The notes: generated by a model from the sequence alone, not told the origin. DNA of 5,390 bases from an uncultured Verrucomicrobia subdivision 3 bacterium (GCA_903921455.1 CAIXPZ010000203.1:1-5390); one strand, 5' to 3'; shown: positions 1 to 5,390, counted from the stretch's first letter. Program-made: numbers and translations.

Positions 1-860
1 CCCGCCACCGACAGCGTAGTTATCTTCACACCGTCAATCGCAGGGCGTTGGACTGTATCAGTTGTTATCAACTCGTCAATAGCAGAATTGCGCAATCTTT
101 GGATGCCCACGTCGTTCAACAGGGCGTGGGAGACGCAAGCCATGATGTTTTTGGCACCCTTCGTTTTCAGCACCGCCGCCGCCGAAGTCAGCGTGCCCGC
201 CGTCTCCGTGAGATCGTCCACGAGCAGGACATTTTTGCCCTCGATCTCGCCGATGACCGCCATGCTTTCCACTTCCGTCGCGCTCTTGCGGCGCTTGGCG
301 ACGATGGCCAGTTCCGCCTCCAGCGTCTGCGAATACGCGTGCGCCATCTTGATGCCGCCGGCATCGGGACTGACGACGACGAGGTTGGTCAAATTTTTCT
401 TCTTCAAATATTCATACATCACCGGCGCGGCATAAAGGTGATCCACCGGGATGTCGAAGAAACCCTGGATCTGCTGCGCGTGCAAATCCATCGTCAGCAC
501 GCGATTCGTGCCGGCGGCCACAAGCAAATTGGCGACGAGCTTGGCCGTGATGGGCACGCGCGGCTGGTCTTTGCGGTCCTGCCGGGCGTAGCCGTAAAAC
601 GGCATGACGGCGGTGATGCGCTTGGCGCTCGCGCGGCGCAGCGCATCCATCATGATGAACATCTCCATCAGATTATGATTCGTCGGCGGCGACGTCGGCT
701 GGATGATGAAGATGTCTTCGCCGCGCACGTTCTCCTCGATCTTCACAAACGTCTCGCCGTCGGGAAACGGGGAGATGGTGATCTTGCCGAGTTCCACGCC
801 GATGGACTTGCAAATGGCGAGGGCGAGAGGTTGATTGGCGGTGCCGCTGAAAATTTTCAC
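1..860 (-). CDS. prs: Ribose-phosphate pyrophosphokinase (PRPP synthetase), C-terminus cut by window edge
   Basis: This cytoplasmic enzyme transfers pyrophosphate from ATP to ribose 5-phosphate, giving PRPP for purine, pyrimidine, NAD, histidine and tryptophan synthesis. The visible 286 codons begin MKIFSGTANQPLA, the usual Prs N-terminus. Motifs follow in order. The ATP-contacting FPDGETFVKIEENVRG is at about residues 32-47. The flexible-loop region YARQDRKDQPRVPITAK is at 91-107. The metal/ATP-binding DLHAQQIQGFFDIPVDHL is at 125-142. The pyrophosphate-loop segment VVVSPDAGGIKMAHAYS is at 161-177. The ribose-5-phosphate/PRPP loop LLVDDLTETAGTL is at 212-224. The reading ends at KITTLSVA, close to the family C-terminus, so some 25-30 residues lie outside the window. 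The start is GTG (858-860): it matches the family N-terminus and no in-frame ATG fits better. No Shine-Dalgarno sequence precedes it, and a terminator-like hairpin lies 24 bp upstream. Product assignment is firm; regulation is inferred. Confidence 0.97.
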   Translation of the reverse strand, partial: MKIFSGTANQPLALAICKSIGVELGKITISPFPDGETFVKIEENVRGEDIFIIQPTSPPTNHNLMEMFIMMDALRRASAKRITAVMPFYGYARQDRKDQPRVPITAKLVANLLVAAGTNRVLTMDLHAQQIQGFFDIPVDHLYAAPVMYEYLKKKNLTNLVVVSPDAGGIKMAHAYSQTLEAELAIVAKRRKSATEVESMAVIGEIEGKNVLLVDDLTETAGTLTSAAAVLKTKGAKNIMACVSHALLNDVGIQRLRNSAIDELITTDTVQRPAIDGVKITTLSVA

Positions 861-994
861 AGGATAAAAAAATTGCTGCCGGTTAAAAAAAGAAAACCCG
901 CCGGACTTGGCGGATGAACGTGACAAAATCGTAACAACCACCCCGCTCCGCGCAAGCCGAATCTGCTCGACCTCGGAGATTGACATCCCGCCAC
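861..994 (-). promoter_or_regulatory. Intergenic leader upstream of prs with possible alternative (antiterminator) pairing
   Basis: This 134 bp spacer separates the hydrolase stop codon from the prs start. On the minus strand it begins with GGCGGGATG (992-984). That segment can pair with the terminator's 5' arm CATCCGCC (916-909) over eight base pairs with one bulged G, which would exclude the terminator hairpin. A second local pairing, CTCCG (978-974) with CGGAG (950-946), is also possible. I could not find a convincing -35/-10 pair here, nor a tRNA or a riboswitch I recognise. The regulatory role is inference from base pairing done by eye; GC-rich arms of this length can arise by chance. 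Confidence 0.35.
885..915 (-). terminator. Rho-independent terminator-like hairpin between SGNH hydrolase and prs
   Basis: On the minus strand, ATCCGCC (915-909) and GGCGGGT (902-896) form a seven-pair stem, including one G-U, around the six-base loop AAGTCC. The T-run TTTTCTTTTTTT follows directly (896-885). The layout is that of an intrinsic terminator. It lies 80 bp after the hydrolase stop codon but only 24 bp before the prs GTG. There is no room for a complete promoter between hairpin and start, so transcripts reaching prs probably pass through it. Confidence 0.7.
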
Positions 995-1672
995 CTATTT
1001 CGGCAGACACGGACGCACGCGTTCCGCGAGCAGCTTGTAGCCAGCGGCGTTGAAATGCAGCTGGTCGGCCACAAACAATTCCGCGCGCGGCCGGCCATCC
1101 GCGCCGAGCGGCAAATCATAAGTCTCGACATATTGCAGCCAGGCTTTGTCCGCAATGTAGCCGGCGGCGAGCGTGTTCAATTGTTTTTCCTGCTCGTGCT
1201 GTTTCCAGCGCGCGAGGCTCGGACTCAGCGAGATGAAAATAATTTTCGTCGCCGGCAATTTCGCGTGGACGGTTTCGGCGAACTCCTTGAAGTCGGTGAA
1301 AACCTGTTCGGCGGATTTGCCGGCCCACAAATCATTCCCGCCCGCCCGCAGCAAAACAATTTTCGGCGCGTAAGGAAAAATCACGCGGCTGGCAAAATGC
1401 GTGGCATCCACAATCTCCGAGCCGCCGAAGCCGCGATTGACGACGGGCTGGCCGGCGTAATCCTGCGCGAGCGACTTCCAGCGCGCGATGGTCGAAGAGC
1501 CGATGAACACAAACGAATCCTTTGGCGGCGGATTCGTCGCAGCCATCCGCTCAAAGGCGGAGATTTCTTTTTCCCAGCGCGCGAAGTTGTGGTTGGTGAC
1601 TTGCCCCAACGCGAAACCGGGTGGCCCGAGGAGAACCAACAGAATAATGATCCGCCGGAGAAAGGCTTTCAT
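995..1672 (-). CDS. Exported SGNH/GDSL-family hydrolase (esterase/lipase-like)
   Basis: This 225-residue protein is predicted to be exported. A basic N-terminus (KAFLRR) and hydrophobic core (residues 8-16) lead to a likely signal peptidase site after A-L-G23. The mature part shows the SGNH blocks in order. The nucleophile is in FIGSSTIARW (Ser60). The oxyanion glycine block is NRGFGGSEIVD (79-89). The oxyanion Asn is in GGNDLW (Asn113). The catalytic pair is in DQLHFNAAGY (Asp203, His206). The family hydrolyses carboxyl esters, often acyl or acetyl groups on carbohydrates or lipids; the substrate cannot be read from the sequence. The ATG at 1672 is chosen because it starts the signal peptide, though no Shine-Dalgarno precedes it. 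It begins 30 bp after the peroxidase stop codon on the same strand, so co-transcription is likely. Length is typical of single-domain SGNH enzymes. Fold assignment is strong; substrate is unknown. Confidence 0.92.
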   Translation of the reverse strand: MKAFLRRIIILLVLLGPPGFALGQVTNHNFARWEKEISAFERMAATNPPPKDSFVFIGSSTIARWKSLAQDYAGQPVVNRGFGGSEIVDATHFASRVIFPYAPKIVLLRAGGNDLWAGKSAEQVFTDFKEFAETVHAKLPATKIIFISLSPSLARWKQHEQEKQLNTLAAGYIADKAWLQYVETYDLPLGADGRPRAELFVADQLHFNAAGYKLLAERVRPCLPK

Positions 1673-1702
1673 GGCCGGTTTGATTTTGGAAAAGCGTTAC
1701 GG

Positions 1703-2254
1703 CTATTTCGCCGCGAGCGCGGCCTCGACGGCCTTCGTCATTTCCTCGGCATCCGGTTTTACCTTGGATTCGAAGCGGTTCAAAATCTTCCCGTCGCGGC
1801 CGATGAGGAACTTCGTGAAGTTCCATTTGATGTTGCCGGGGAACGGCGACTCCTTGCCAGCGAGCGAAATGTAAAGCGGATGGCGATGTTCGCCGTTCAC
1901 CTCCAGCTTGTCGAACATCGGAAACGTCACGTCATATTTGCTCGTGCAGAACTGCTTGATGTCCGCCGCCGTGCCGGGCTCCTGCCCGCCAAACTGGTTG
2001 CACGGAAAGCCGCAGATGACGAGGCCCTGCGCCGAATATTTTTTGTAGAGCGCCTCCAGTCCGGCGTATTGCGGCGTGTAGCCGCACTTCGACGCGACGT
2101 TGACGACGAGCATGACCTTGCCCGAATACGGTTTGAGCGTGGCGTCTTTGCCATCAATATCCTTCAGCGGAATATCGTAAATGGAATCGGCGGCGTAAGA
2201 AGCAACGGTGGTGGTCATAATAATTGAGACGAGCAAAAGCCAGATGGTTTTCAT
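1703..2254 (-). CDS. gpx: Exported Cys-type glutathione peroxidase (probably thioredoxin-dependent)
   Basis: This 183-residue glutathione-peroxidase family protein reduces hydroperoxides. An N-terminal hydrophobic stretch (residues 3-18) followed by ASYAAD suggests a signal peptide cut near residue 21, placing the enzyme outside the cytoplasm. The active-site segment NVASKCGYTPQY (52-63) carries the peroxidatic residue as Cys57 rather than selenocysteine. The rest of the catalytic tetrad is visible: Gln91 in FPCNQFGGQEPG (83-94), and Trp144 and Asn145 in WNFTKFLIGRDG (144-155). Cys103 in IKQFC sits where thioredoxin-dependent Cys-GPx proteins place their resolving cysteine, so thioredoxin-like reductants are more likely than glutathione. 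The frame stays open 25 codons upstream to 2329. I choose the ATG at 2254 because it begins the signal peptide and the upstream residues look non-coding. A TTGACA promoter lies just upstream, and the SGNH hydrolase follows 30 bp downstream. Family is certain; reductant and exact localisation are inferred. Confidence 0.95.
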   Translation of the reverse strand: MKTIWLLLVSIIMTTTVASYAADSIYDIPLKDIDGKDATLKPYSGKVMLVVNVASKCGYTPQYAGLEALYKKYSAQGLVICGFPCNQFGGQEPGTAADIKQFCTSKYDVTFPMFDKLEVNGEHRHPLYISLAGKESPFPGNIKWNFTKFLIGRDGKILNRFESKVKPDAEEMTKAVEAALAAK

Positions 2255-2261
2255 GCCGGCA

Positions 2262-2290
2262 ACAATGCACTGACTTGCGCGCGCTGTCAA
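2262..2290 (-). promoter_or_regulatory. Candidate sigma70-type promoter for the glutathione peroxidase
   Basis: On the minus strand a perfect TTGACA (2290-2285) is followed after 17 bp by CATTGT (2267-2262), a weak -10 box matching three of six consensus bases. Only seven bases separate this box from the ATG at 2254. If the box is used, transcription would begin at or next to the start codon and give a leaderless or nearly leaderless mRNA. The -35 box is convincing, the -10 box is not. Confidence 0.45.
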
Positions 2291-2301
2291 ACCGCCGGAC
2301 G

Positions 2302-2324
2302 CATATCCATCTCGACGAGATATG
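2302..2324. promoter_or_regulatory. Nested palindrome, possible operator in the divergent promoter region
   Basis: CATATC (2302-2307) and GATATG (2319-2324) are exact inverted repeats separated by 11 bp. Inside them ATCTCG (2309-2314) and CGAGAT (2316-2321) form a second exact inverted repeat around one central base. The element lies 12 bp upstream of the peroxidase -35 box and about 90 bp before the membrane-protein start. It could bind a dimeric regulator of one or both divergent genes. It does not match an OxyR, PerR or LexA consensus that I know. Function is inferred. Confidence 0.35.
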
Positions 2325-2414
2325 ACCATTTACATAAACTGGCCGCGAAGTTTGCCGGACGGCCTCCGCAGGGCATCAATAAACCAATCGCGCGAACGGA
2401 AATCCATCTGACTT

Positions 2415-4430
2415 GTGGCACATGATTCATTGACCAAGGTTGACACCTCCAGCCGGAGCTGGCTGACGGGCGGGGTTTGTCTTTTGCTGGCGGCGCTGGT
2501 CTGGGCCATTTTCGGCCAGACGCTGCATTACGATTTCGTCAACTACGACGATCCCACTTATGTCTATAAAAATGTGGCGGTCACGCAGGGCTTGAGCTGG
2601 CACGGGATCGTCTGGCTGTTCACGCACAGCAATCTCCACACGTGGTTTCCGTTGACGGACCTCTCGCATCAGTTGGCCTGGCAGCTTTTCGGCGCCAACG
2701 CCGGCGGCCATCATCTGATTAACGTCCTGCTTCATGTCGCGACCACCCTGCTGTTATTTCTCGCCTTGCGCGAACTGACAGGAACGCTCTGGCGCGCGGC
2801 GTTTGTGGCCGCTGTGTTTGGCGTTCATCCGCTGCGCGTGGAGTCCGTCGCGTGGGTGGTGGAACGCAAAGATGTGTTGAGCGGAATGTTTTTCATACTG
2901 ACGCTGCTCGCCTGGGCGCGGCATGTGAAAAAAATATCACTACTCGAAAGCCGCGAACCGAACCCCGACCGCATCCTTTCTGCGCTTGCGTTTCGTCGCT
3001 GGACGCCGGGATATATTTTGGCGCTGGTCTTCTGCGCGCTGGGGTTGATGTCCAAATCCATGCTGGTGACGCTGCCGCTCGTGCTGTTGCTGCTGGATTA
3101 CTGGCCGCTGGGAAGAATTTCAAATTGCAAATTTAAAATTGCAAATTGCAAACATTTGCTCGTGGAAAAAATTCCGTTCTTCCTGTTGAGCGCCACCATT
3201 TGCGTCGTCACCGTGCTGACGCAGGACAAAGTGGTTTTGGTGGCGAAGAATCTCACCGTCCCCTGGCGAATCGGCAACGCCGTGCAAACCTATGCCGACT
3301 ATCTCGGACACATGGTTTGGCCGGTGGGTCTGGCGGTGGCCTACTCGCACAATCAAACTTATCCGTTCCTCTGGAAACTCGGCTGGTCGGTTTTGATTCT
3401 CGCCGCCATTACCATCGCCGCCATCGCCGGTCGCCGCCGGCAACCGTATCTGTTGACCGGCTGGCTGTGGTATCTAGTCATGTTGCTGCCGGTCGTTGAC
3501 ATCGTGCAAGTGGCGCTGAACGCGCGCGCCGACCGCTACACTTATCTGCCCCAAATCGGCTTGGTCATCATGCTGGCGTGGGGCGTGACGGAATTTTCCA
3601 TGCGTTGGCGACATCGCCAAATTATTTTGTCCGCTGCGGGCGTGGTGGTGATTGCCGCGCTTTCGATCGGCGCCTATGTCCAGACAACGTATTGGCAGAA
3701 CAGCCTTACGCTTTGGACGCGCTCACTGGCCTGCACGGAGGAAAATTCCTTTGCCCACAACACCATCGGCTCCGCGCTCGCCGCGCAAGGAAAATGGGAC
3801 ACCGCCATCCAACATTTTCAGCAAGCGCTGCACATTTCTCCCGATGTAGCCTCCGCCGAATGCAATCTCGGCGTCGCCCTCGTCAACACCGGTCGCCGCG
3901 CCGACGCCATGCCGCATTTCCGGCGCGCGGTGCAGCTCGACCCCGAATACGCCGATGCCCATTACAATCTCGGCGACGCCCTCGCCAGCGCCGGTCAGCC
4001 CGCCGAAGCCATTCGCCAATTTGAACTCGCGCTGCAATACCAGCCGGACTATTCCGCCGCCGATTATGACCTGGGACTGGTGCTCGCCCGCGAAGGCAAA
4101 TGGGACGAGGCGCGCGGCCATTACGAACGCGCCCTGCGCTGCCAACTGGATGCCGCCGATGTCCGCTACATTTCCGGTGTGGCGCTGGCCACCCAAAAGC
4201 AGTGGGCCGAGGCCGGCCAGCTTTACGAAGCGGCGCTCGCGCTCAAACCTGATTTTGCCGAGGCGCATTATCGGCTCGGCATTGCGCTCGATGCGGAAGG
4301 GAAACCGGCGGCCGCCATCGCCCACCTGCAACAAGCCTTGGCGCTCGCCACCCGGCAAGGCAATCCCGTCATCGCCGACGATTGCCGCGCCCGGATAAAA
4401 AATTGCGAGGCCGCCCTGCCCCACGGATGA
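2415..4430 (+). CDS. Multi-pass membrane protein with TMTC-like GT-C domain and C-terminal TPR repeats
   Basis: This 671-residue protein has two parts. Residues 1-430 hold about ten hydrophobic segments, among them 17-36, 100-118, 154-168, 216-232, 253-269, 323-338, 346-365 and 403-424. The loop after the first contains YDFVNYDDPTYV (39-50), whose acidic pair Asp45-Asp46 resembles the catalytic acidic motif of GT-C glycosyltransferases. HPLRVESVAWVVERKDVLS (138-156) and DRYTYLPQIG (373-382) are hallmarks of the bacterial relatives of eukaryotic TMTC O-mannosyltransferases. Residues 444-647 are six consecutive 34-residue TPR units (NLG-A-L and A-P signatures), a protein-binding solenoid. A lipid-linked sugar donor and protein acceptor are plausible but unproven. 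An in-frame TGA at 2409 forces the start to GTG 2415 or later; there is no Shine-Dalgarno. Residues 235-246 come from an AT-rich repeat replacing the loop between DYWPLGR and LVEKIPFF. Architecture is clear; enzymatic activity is inferred. Confidence 0.9.
   Translation: MAHDSLTKVDTSSRSWLTGGVCLLLAALVWAIFGQTLHYDFVNYDDPTYVYKNVAVTQGLSWHGIVWLFTHSNLHTWFPLTDLSHQLAWQLFGANAGGHHLINVLLHVATTLLLFLALRELTGTLWRAAFVAAVFGVHPLRVESVAWVVERKDVLSGMFFILTLLAWARHVKKISLLESREPNPDRILSALAFRRWTPGYILALVFCALGLMSKSMLVTLPLVLLLLDYWPLGRISNCKFKIANCKHLLVEKIPFFLLSATICVVTVLTQDKVVLVAKNLTVPWRIGNAVQTYADYLGHMVWPVGLAVAYSHNQTYPFLWKLGWSVLILAAITIAAIAGRRRQPYLLTGWLWYLVMLLPVVDIVQVALNARADRYTYLPQIGLVIMLAWGVTEFSMRWRHRQIILSAAGVVVIAALSIGAYVQTTYWQNSLTLWTRSLACTEENSFAHNTIGSALAAQGKWDTAIQHFQQALHISPDVASAECNLGVALVNTGRRADAMPHFRRAVQLDPEYADAHYNLGDALASAGQPAEAIRQFELALQYQPDYSAADYDLGLVLAREGKWDEARGHYERALRCQLDAADVRYISGVALATQKQWAEAGQLYEAALALKPDFAEAHYRLGIALDAEGKPAAAIAHLQQALALATRQGNPVIADDCRARIKNCEAALPHG
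3117..3152 (+). repeat. AT-rich heptad repeat inserted in frame in the TPR membrane-protein gene
   Basis: From 3122 the sequence runs AAATTGC, AAATTTA, AAATTGC, AAATTGC, then AAAC: four 7 bp units, one of them degenerate. The surrounding gene is GC-rich. The stretch encodes ISNCKFKIANCK (residues 235-246), low-complexity sequence unlike the rest of the protein, placed in a loop between two membrane segments. As I recall, similar NCKFKIANCK-type translations recur in environmental bacterial genomes, suggesting a dispersed repeat; I cannot check that here. Confidence 0.7.
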
Positions 4431-4453
4431 GCGCCTCGTGTGTTCTTTATTAT
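4406..4453 (+). terminator. Possible terminator overlapping the end of the TPR membrane-protein gene
   Basis: CGAGGC (4406-4411) and GCCTCG (4433-4438) are exact six-base inverted repeats spanning the TGA stop codon, with a 21-base loop. A T-rich tail, TGTGTTCTTTATTAT (4439-4453), follows. The large loop and the interrupted T-run make this weaker than a textbook intrinsic terminator. Confidence 0.35.
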
Positions 4454-4468
4454 CCCCGCCATATTCCC

Positions 4469-4496
4469 TTGACGAATCTTTTAACCGGCTTATAGC
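4469..4496 (+). promoter_or_regulatory. Sigma70-type promoter for the beta-propeller gene
   Basis: TTGACG (4469-4474) matches five of six -35 bases. After 16 bp comes TATAGC (4491-4496), four of six -10 bases. The predicted transcription start near 4503 would give a leader of about 30 bases before the ATG at 4533. This is the best-looking promoter in the window and implies the beta-propeller gene is transcribed separately from the gene upstream. The leader, 4503-4532, has no Shine-Dalgarno sequence. Confidence 0.6.
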
Positions 4497-4532
4497 TGTC
4501 TCGGTAACAAAATAGTAAAACCATTCACGCTT

Positions 4533-5390
4533 ATGAAAAACAATTCCACTCACCTTTTCGCGAACAACCGCGTTTGGTCTTCCGCGCTGGCCGCCGTTGC
4601 CAGCCTGGCACTGGTTGGCACCACGTTGGCCGCCGACCCGCAATCCATCAATCTGTTCAACAGAGCCGGCAACCTCCTCATCTCCGACCAGTTCAACAAC
4701 CGCGTCATCGAAGTCAATCCCGCCGGCGACATCGTCTGGTCCTTCGGGCGCGGCCCCAACGATTTCTCCGCGCAATCCGTCATCGGCGTCAATGACGCCG
4801 AGCGCGTGGATACGCTGACCCTGATGGCCGGCACCGGCACGCCGCCCGGCGTGATTCCGCAGGCGCCCAACGGCGTCGTGGACAACCGCGTCATGCTGGT
4901 GAACAAAGCCGGGAAGATTGTCTGGCAATACGGCGTCTTCGGGCAGACCGGCACCGGCCCGAATCTGCTGAACACACCGGTGCAATGCACCTATCTCAAA
5001 AACTTCAACATCCTCATCACCGATCAGGGCAACAATCGGATTATCGAAGTGTCGAAGGCCAAGAAAATCGTCTGGTCGTATCCGGGTGTGAACACCAGTC
5101 CCTCGGACCAGCTCAACGGCCCGAACTCCGCCGAACTGCTCGCCAATGGCAACATCCTCATTTCCGATCAGGGCAATAACCGCGCGATTGAAGTCAACCG
5201 CAACGATCAGATTGTCCATACGTTCACCATCGGCGGCACGGCCAACACCATTGCCTTTGCCAGCCGGCTCCCCAACGGCCACACGCTCCTCACCGATGCC
5301 GGCAATGCCCGCGTCGTGGAAGTGACCTCCAGCGACAACATCTTCTGGCAATATTACACGGACACCGACACGAACAGCGTGCCCAATCCC
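4533..5390 (+). CDS. Secreted beta-propeller protein (NHL/arylsulfotransferase-like repeats), 3' end cut by window edge
   Basis: The 286 visible codons start at ATG 4533 and stay open to the window edge. Residues 1-34 form a signal peptide: a polar N-terminus, hydrophobic core ALAAVASLALVG (18-29), and probable cleavage near LAA|D. Blade-like repeats follow. The unit reads roughly NGNILISDQGNNRxIEVN then IVWSY, and occurs at about 47-72, 159-184, 207-231 and 250-275. A degenerate copy at about 118-134 keeps NRVMLVNKAGKIVWQYG but lacks the ISDQ strand. Such repeats form beta-propellers in NHL-type and arylsulfotransferase-like proteins, usually giving binding surfaces; no catalytic motif is identifiable in the visible part. 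The protein should be periplasmic or extracellular. Six or more blades are expected for a closed propeller, so one or more blades should lie beyond the edge. The gene has its own promoter at 4469-4496, so functional linkage with the TPR membrane protein is not established. Fold is likely; function is unknown. Confidence 0.87.
   Translation, partial: MKNNSTHLFANNRVWSSALAAVASLALVGTTLAADPQSINLFNRAGNLLISDQFNNRVIEVNPAGDIVWSFGRGPNDFSAQSVIGVNDAERVDTLTLMAGTGTPPGVIPQAPNGVVDNRVMLVNKAGKIVWQYGVFGQTGTGPNLLNTPVQCTYLKNFNILITDQGNNRIIEVSKAKKIVWSYPGVNTSPSDQLNGPNSAELLANGNILISDQGNNRAIEVNRNDQIVHTFTIGGTANTIAFASRLPNGHTLLTDAGNARVVEVTSSDNIFWQYYTDTDTNSVPNP
5007..5183 (+). repeat. Near-identical blade-coding segments in the beta-propeller gene
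   Basis: Positions 5007-5039 and 5151-5183 match at 28 of 33 bases and encode NILITDQGNNR and NILISDQGNNR. Two of the five differences are in the AAC/AAT asparagine codons. A more diverged relative starts at 4671 (NLLISDQFNNR). The similarity reflects internal duplication of the propeller blade; selection on the conserved motif also contributes. Confidence 0.75.

Larger units (their letters stand above)
2255..2414. promoter_or_regulatory. Divergent intergenic region between gpx and the TPR membrane protein
   Basis: These 160 bp carry the start signals of both divergent genes. Besides the peroxidase promoter and the nested palindrome there is only a weak plus-strand promoter candidate: TCGACG (2312-2317), 17 bp, TAAACT (2335-2340), four of six matches in each box. 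The -35 part overlaps the palindrome. A GGCCG/CGGCC inverted repeat (2341-2345 and 2360-2364) and an 8 bp direct repeat GCCGGACG (2294-2301 and 2354-2361) are also present, without clear meaning. No small gene is evident. Confidence 0.4.

Noticed and set aside
48..917. 289-codon open frame on the plus strand
   Set aside because: It is the antisense of prs. The minus-strand reading carries every Prs motif; this one, rich in His, Arg and Asp, resembles nothing.
861..994. tRNA or known riboswitch upstream of prs
   Set aside because: No acceptor stem or T-arm GGTTCGA-type motif is present, and no riboswitch core I know could be found. Only the generic hairpin pairings described were supported.
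980..2227. 415-codon open frame on the plus strand
   Set aside because: It is antisense to both the SGNH hydrolase and the glutathione peroxidase, whose catalytic motifs are intact. Its composition (Arg-rich, with runs of RR and FF) is typical of shadow frames.
2255..2329. 25-codon N-terminal extension of the peroxidase (start at 2329)
   Set aside because: The ATG at 2254 directly begins a signal peptide, and the extension overlaps the TTGACA box and the palindrome. Its residues are not GPx-like.
4431..4532. Small gene in the spacer before the beta-propeller gene
   Set aside because: No open frame of useful length with a start signal is seen; the space is accounted for by a possible terminator tail, a promoter and a short leader.
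3723..5351. 542-codon open frame on the minus strand across two genes
   Set aside because: It is antisense to the TPR repeats and the beta-propeller and crosses their intergenic region. The plus-strand readings show clear domains, while this translation is Gly/Asp/Val-rich without recognisable motifs. It is a by-product of GC-rich codon third positions.

Overview
The window reads as ordinary, moderately GC-rich bacterial chromosome. It holds five protein genes: three on the minus strand on the left and two on the plus strand on the right. The gene mix suggests a member of the Planctomycetes-Verrucomicrobia group, most likely Verrucomicrobiota. It includes an exported SGNH hydrolase, an exported Cys-type glutathione peroxidase, a TMTC-like multi-pass membrane protein with a TPR tail, and a secreted beta-propeller. 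None of the five starts has a clear Shine-Dalgarno sequence. The taxonomic call is inference; no rRNA or phylogenetic marker other than prs is present.

Left block (1-2254, minus strand). Transcription runs from a thioredoxin/glutathione-peroxidase-like gene (1703-2254) through an exported SGNH/GDSL hydrolase (995-1672, 30 bp gap) towards prs, ribose-phosphate pyrophosphokinase (860 down to the window edge, C-terminus cut off). A hairpin plus T-run on the minus strand (885-915) lies between the hydrolase and prs, only 24 bp before the prs start. An upstream segment (984-992) can pair with the 5' arm of this hairpin, so it may be a conditional terminator (attenuator) rather than a simple end of transcript.

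Centre (2255-2414). This is a divergent intergenic region. It has a consensus TTGACA box facing the peroxidase and a nested palindrome at 2302-2324 that could be an operator.

Right block (2415-5390, plus strand). A 671-residue membrane protein joins a GT-C-type, TMTC-like integral membrane domain to six TPR units. It carries an AT-rich heptad repeat inserted in frame. After a possible terminator overlapping its stop codon and a good sigma70-type promoter (4469-4496) comes a signal-peptide-bearing beta-propeller protein that runs off the right edge.

The genes do not form one obvious pathway. prs is central nucleotide metabolism, the peroxidase and hydrolase are exported envelope enzymes, and the right-hand pair are membrane or secreted proteins. 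I see no mobile element, CRISPR array, tRNA, rRNA or recognisable defence system. The most noteworthy items are the candidate attenuator before prs, the coding AT-rich repeat, and the possibly leaderless peroxidase transcript.
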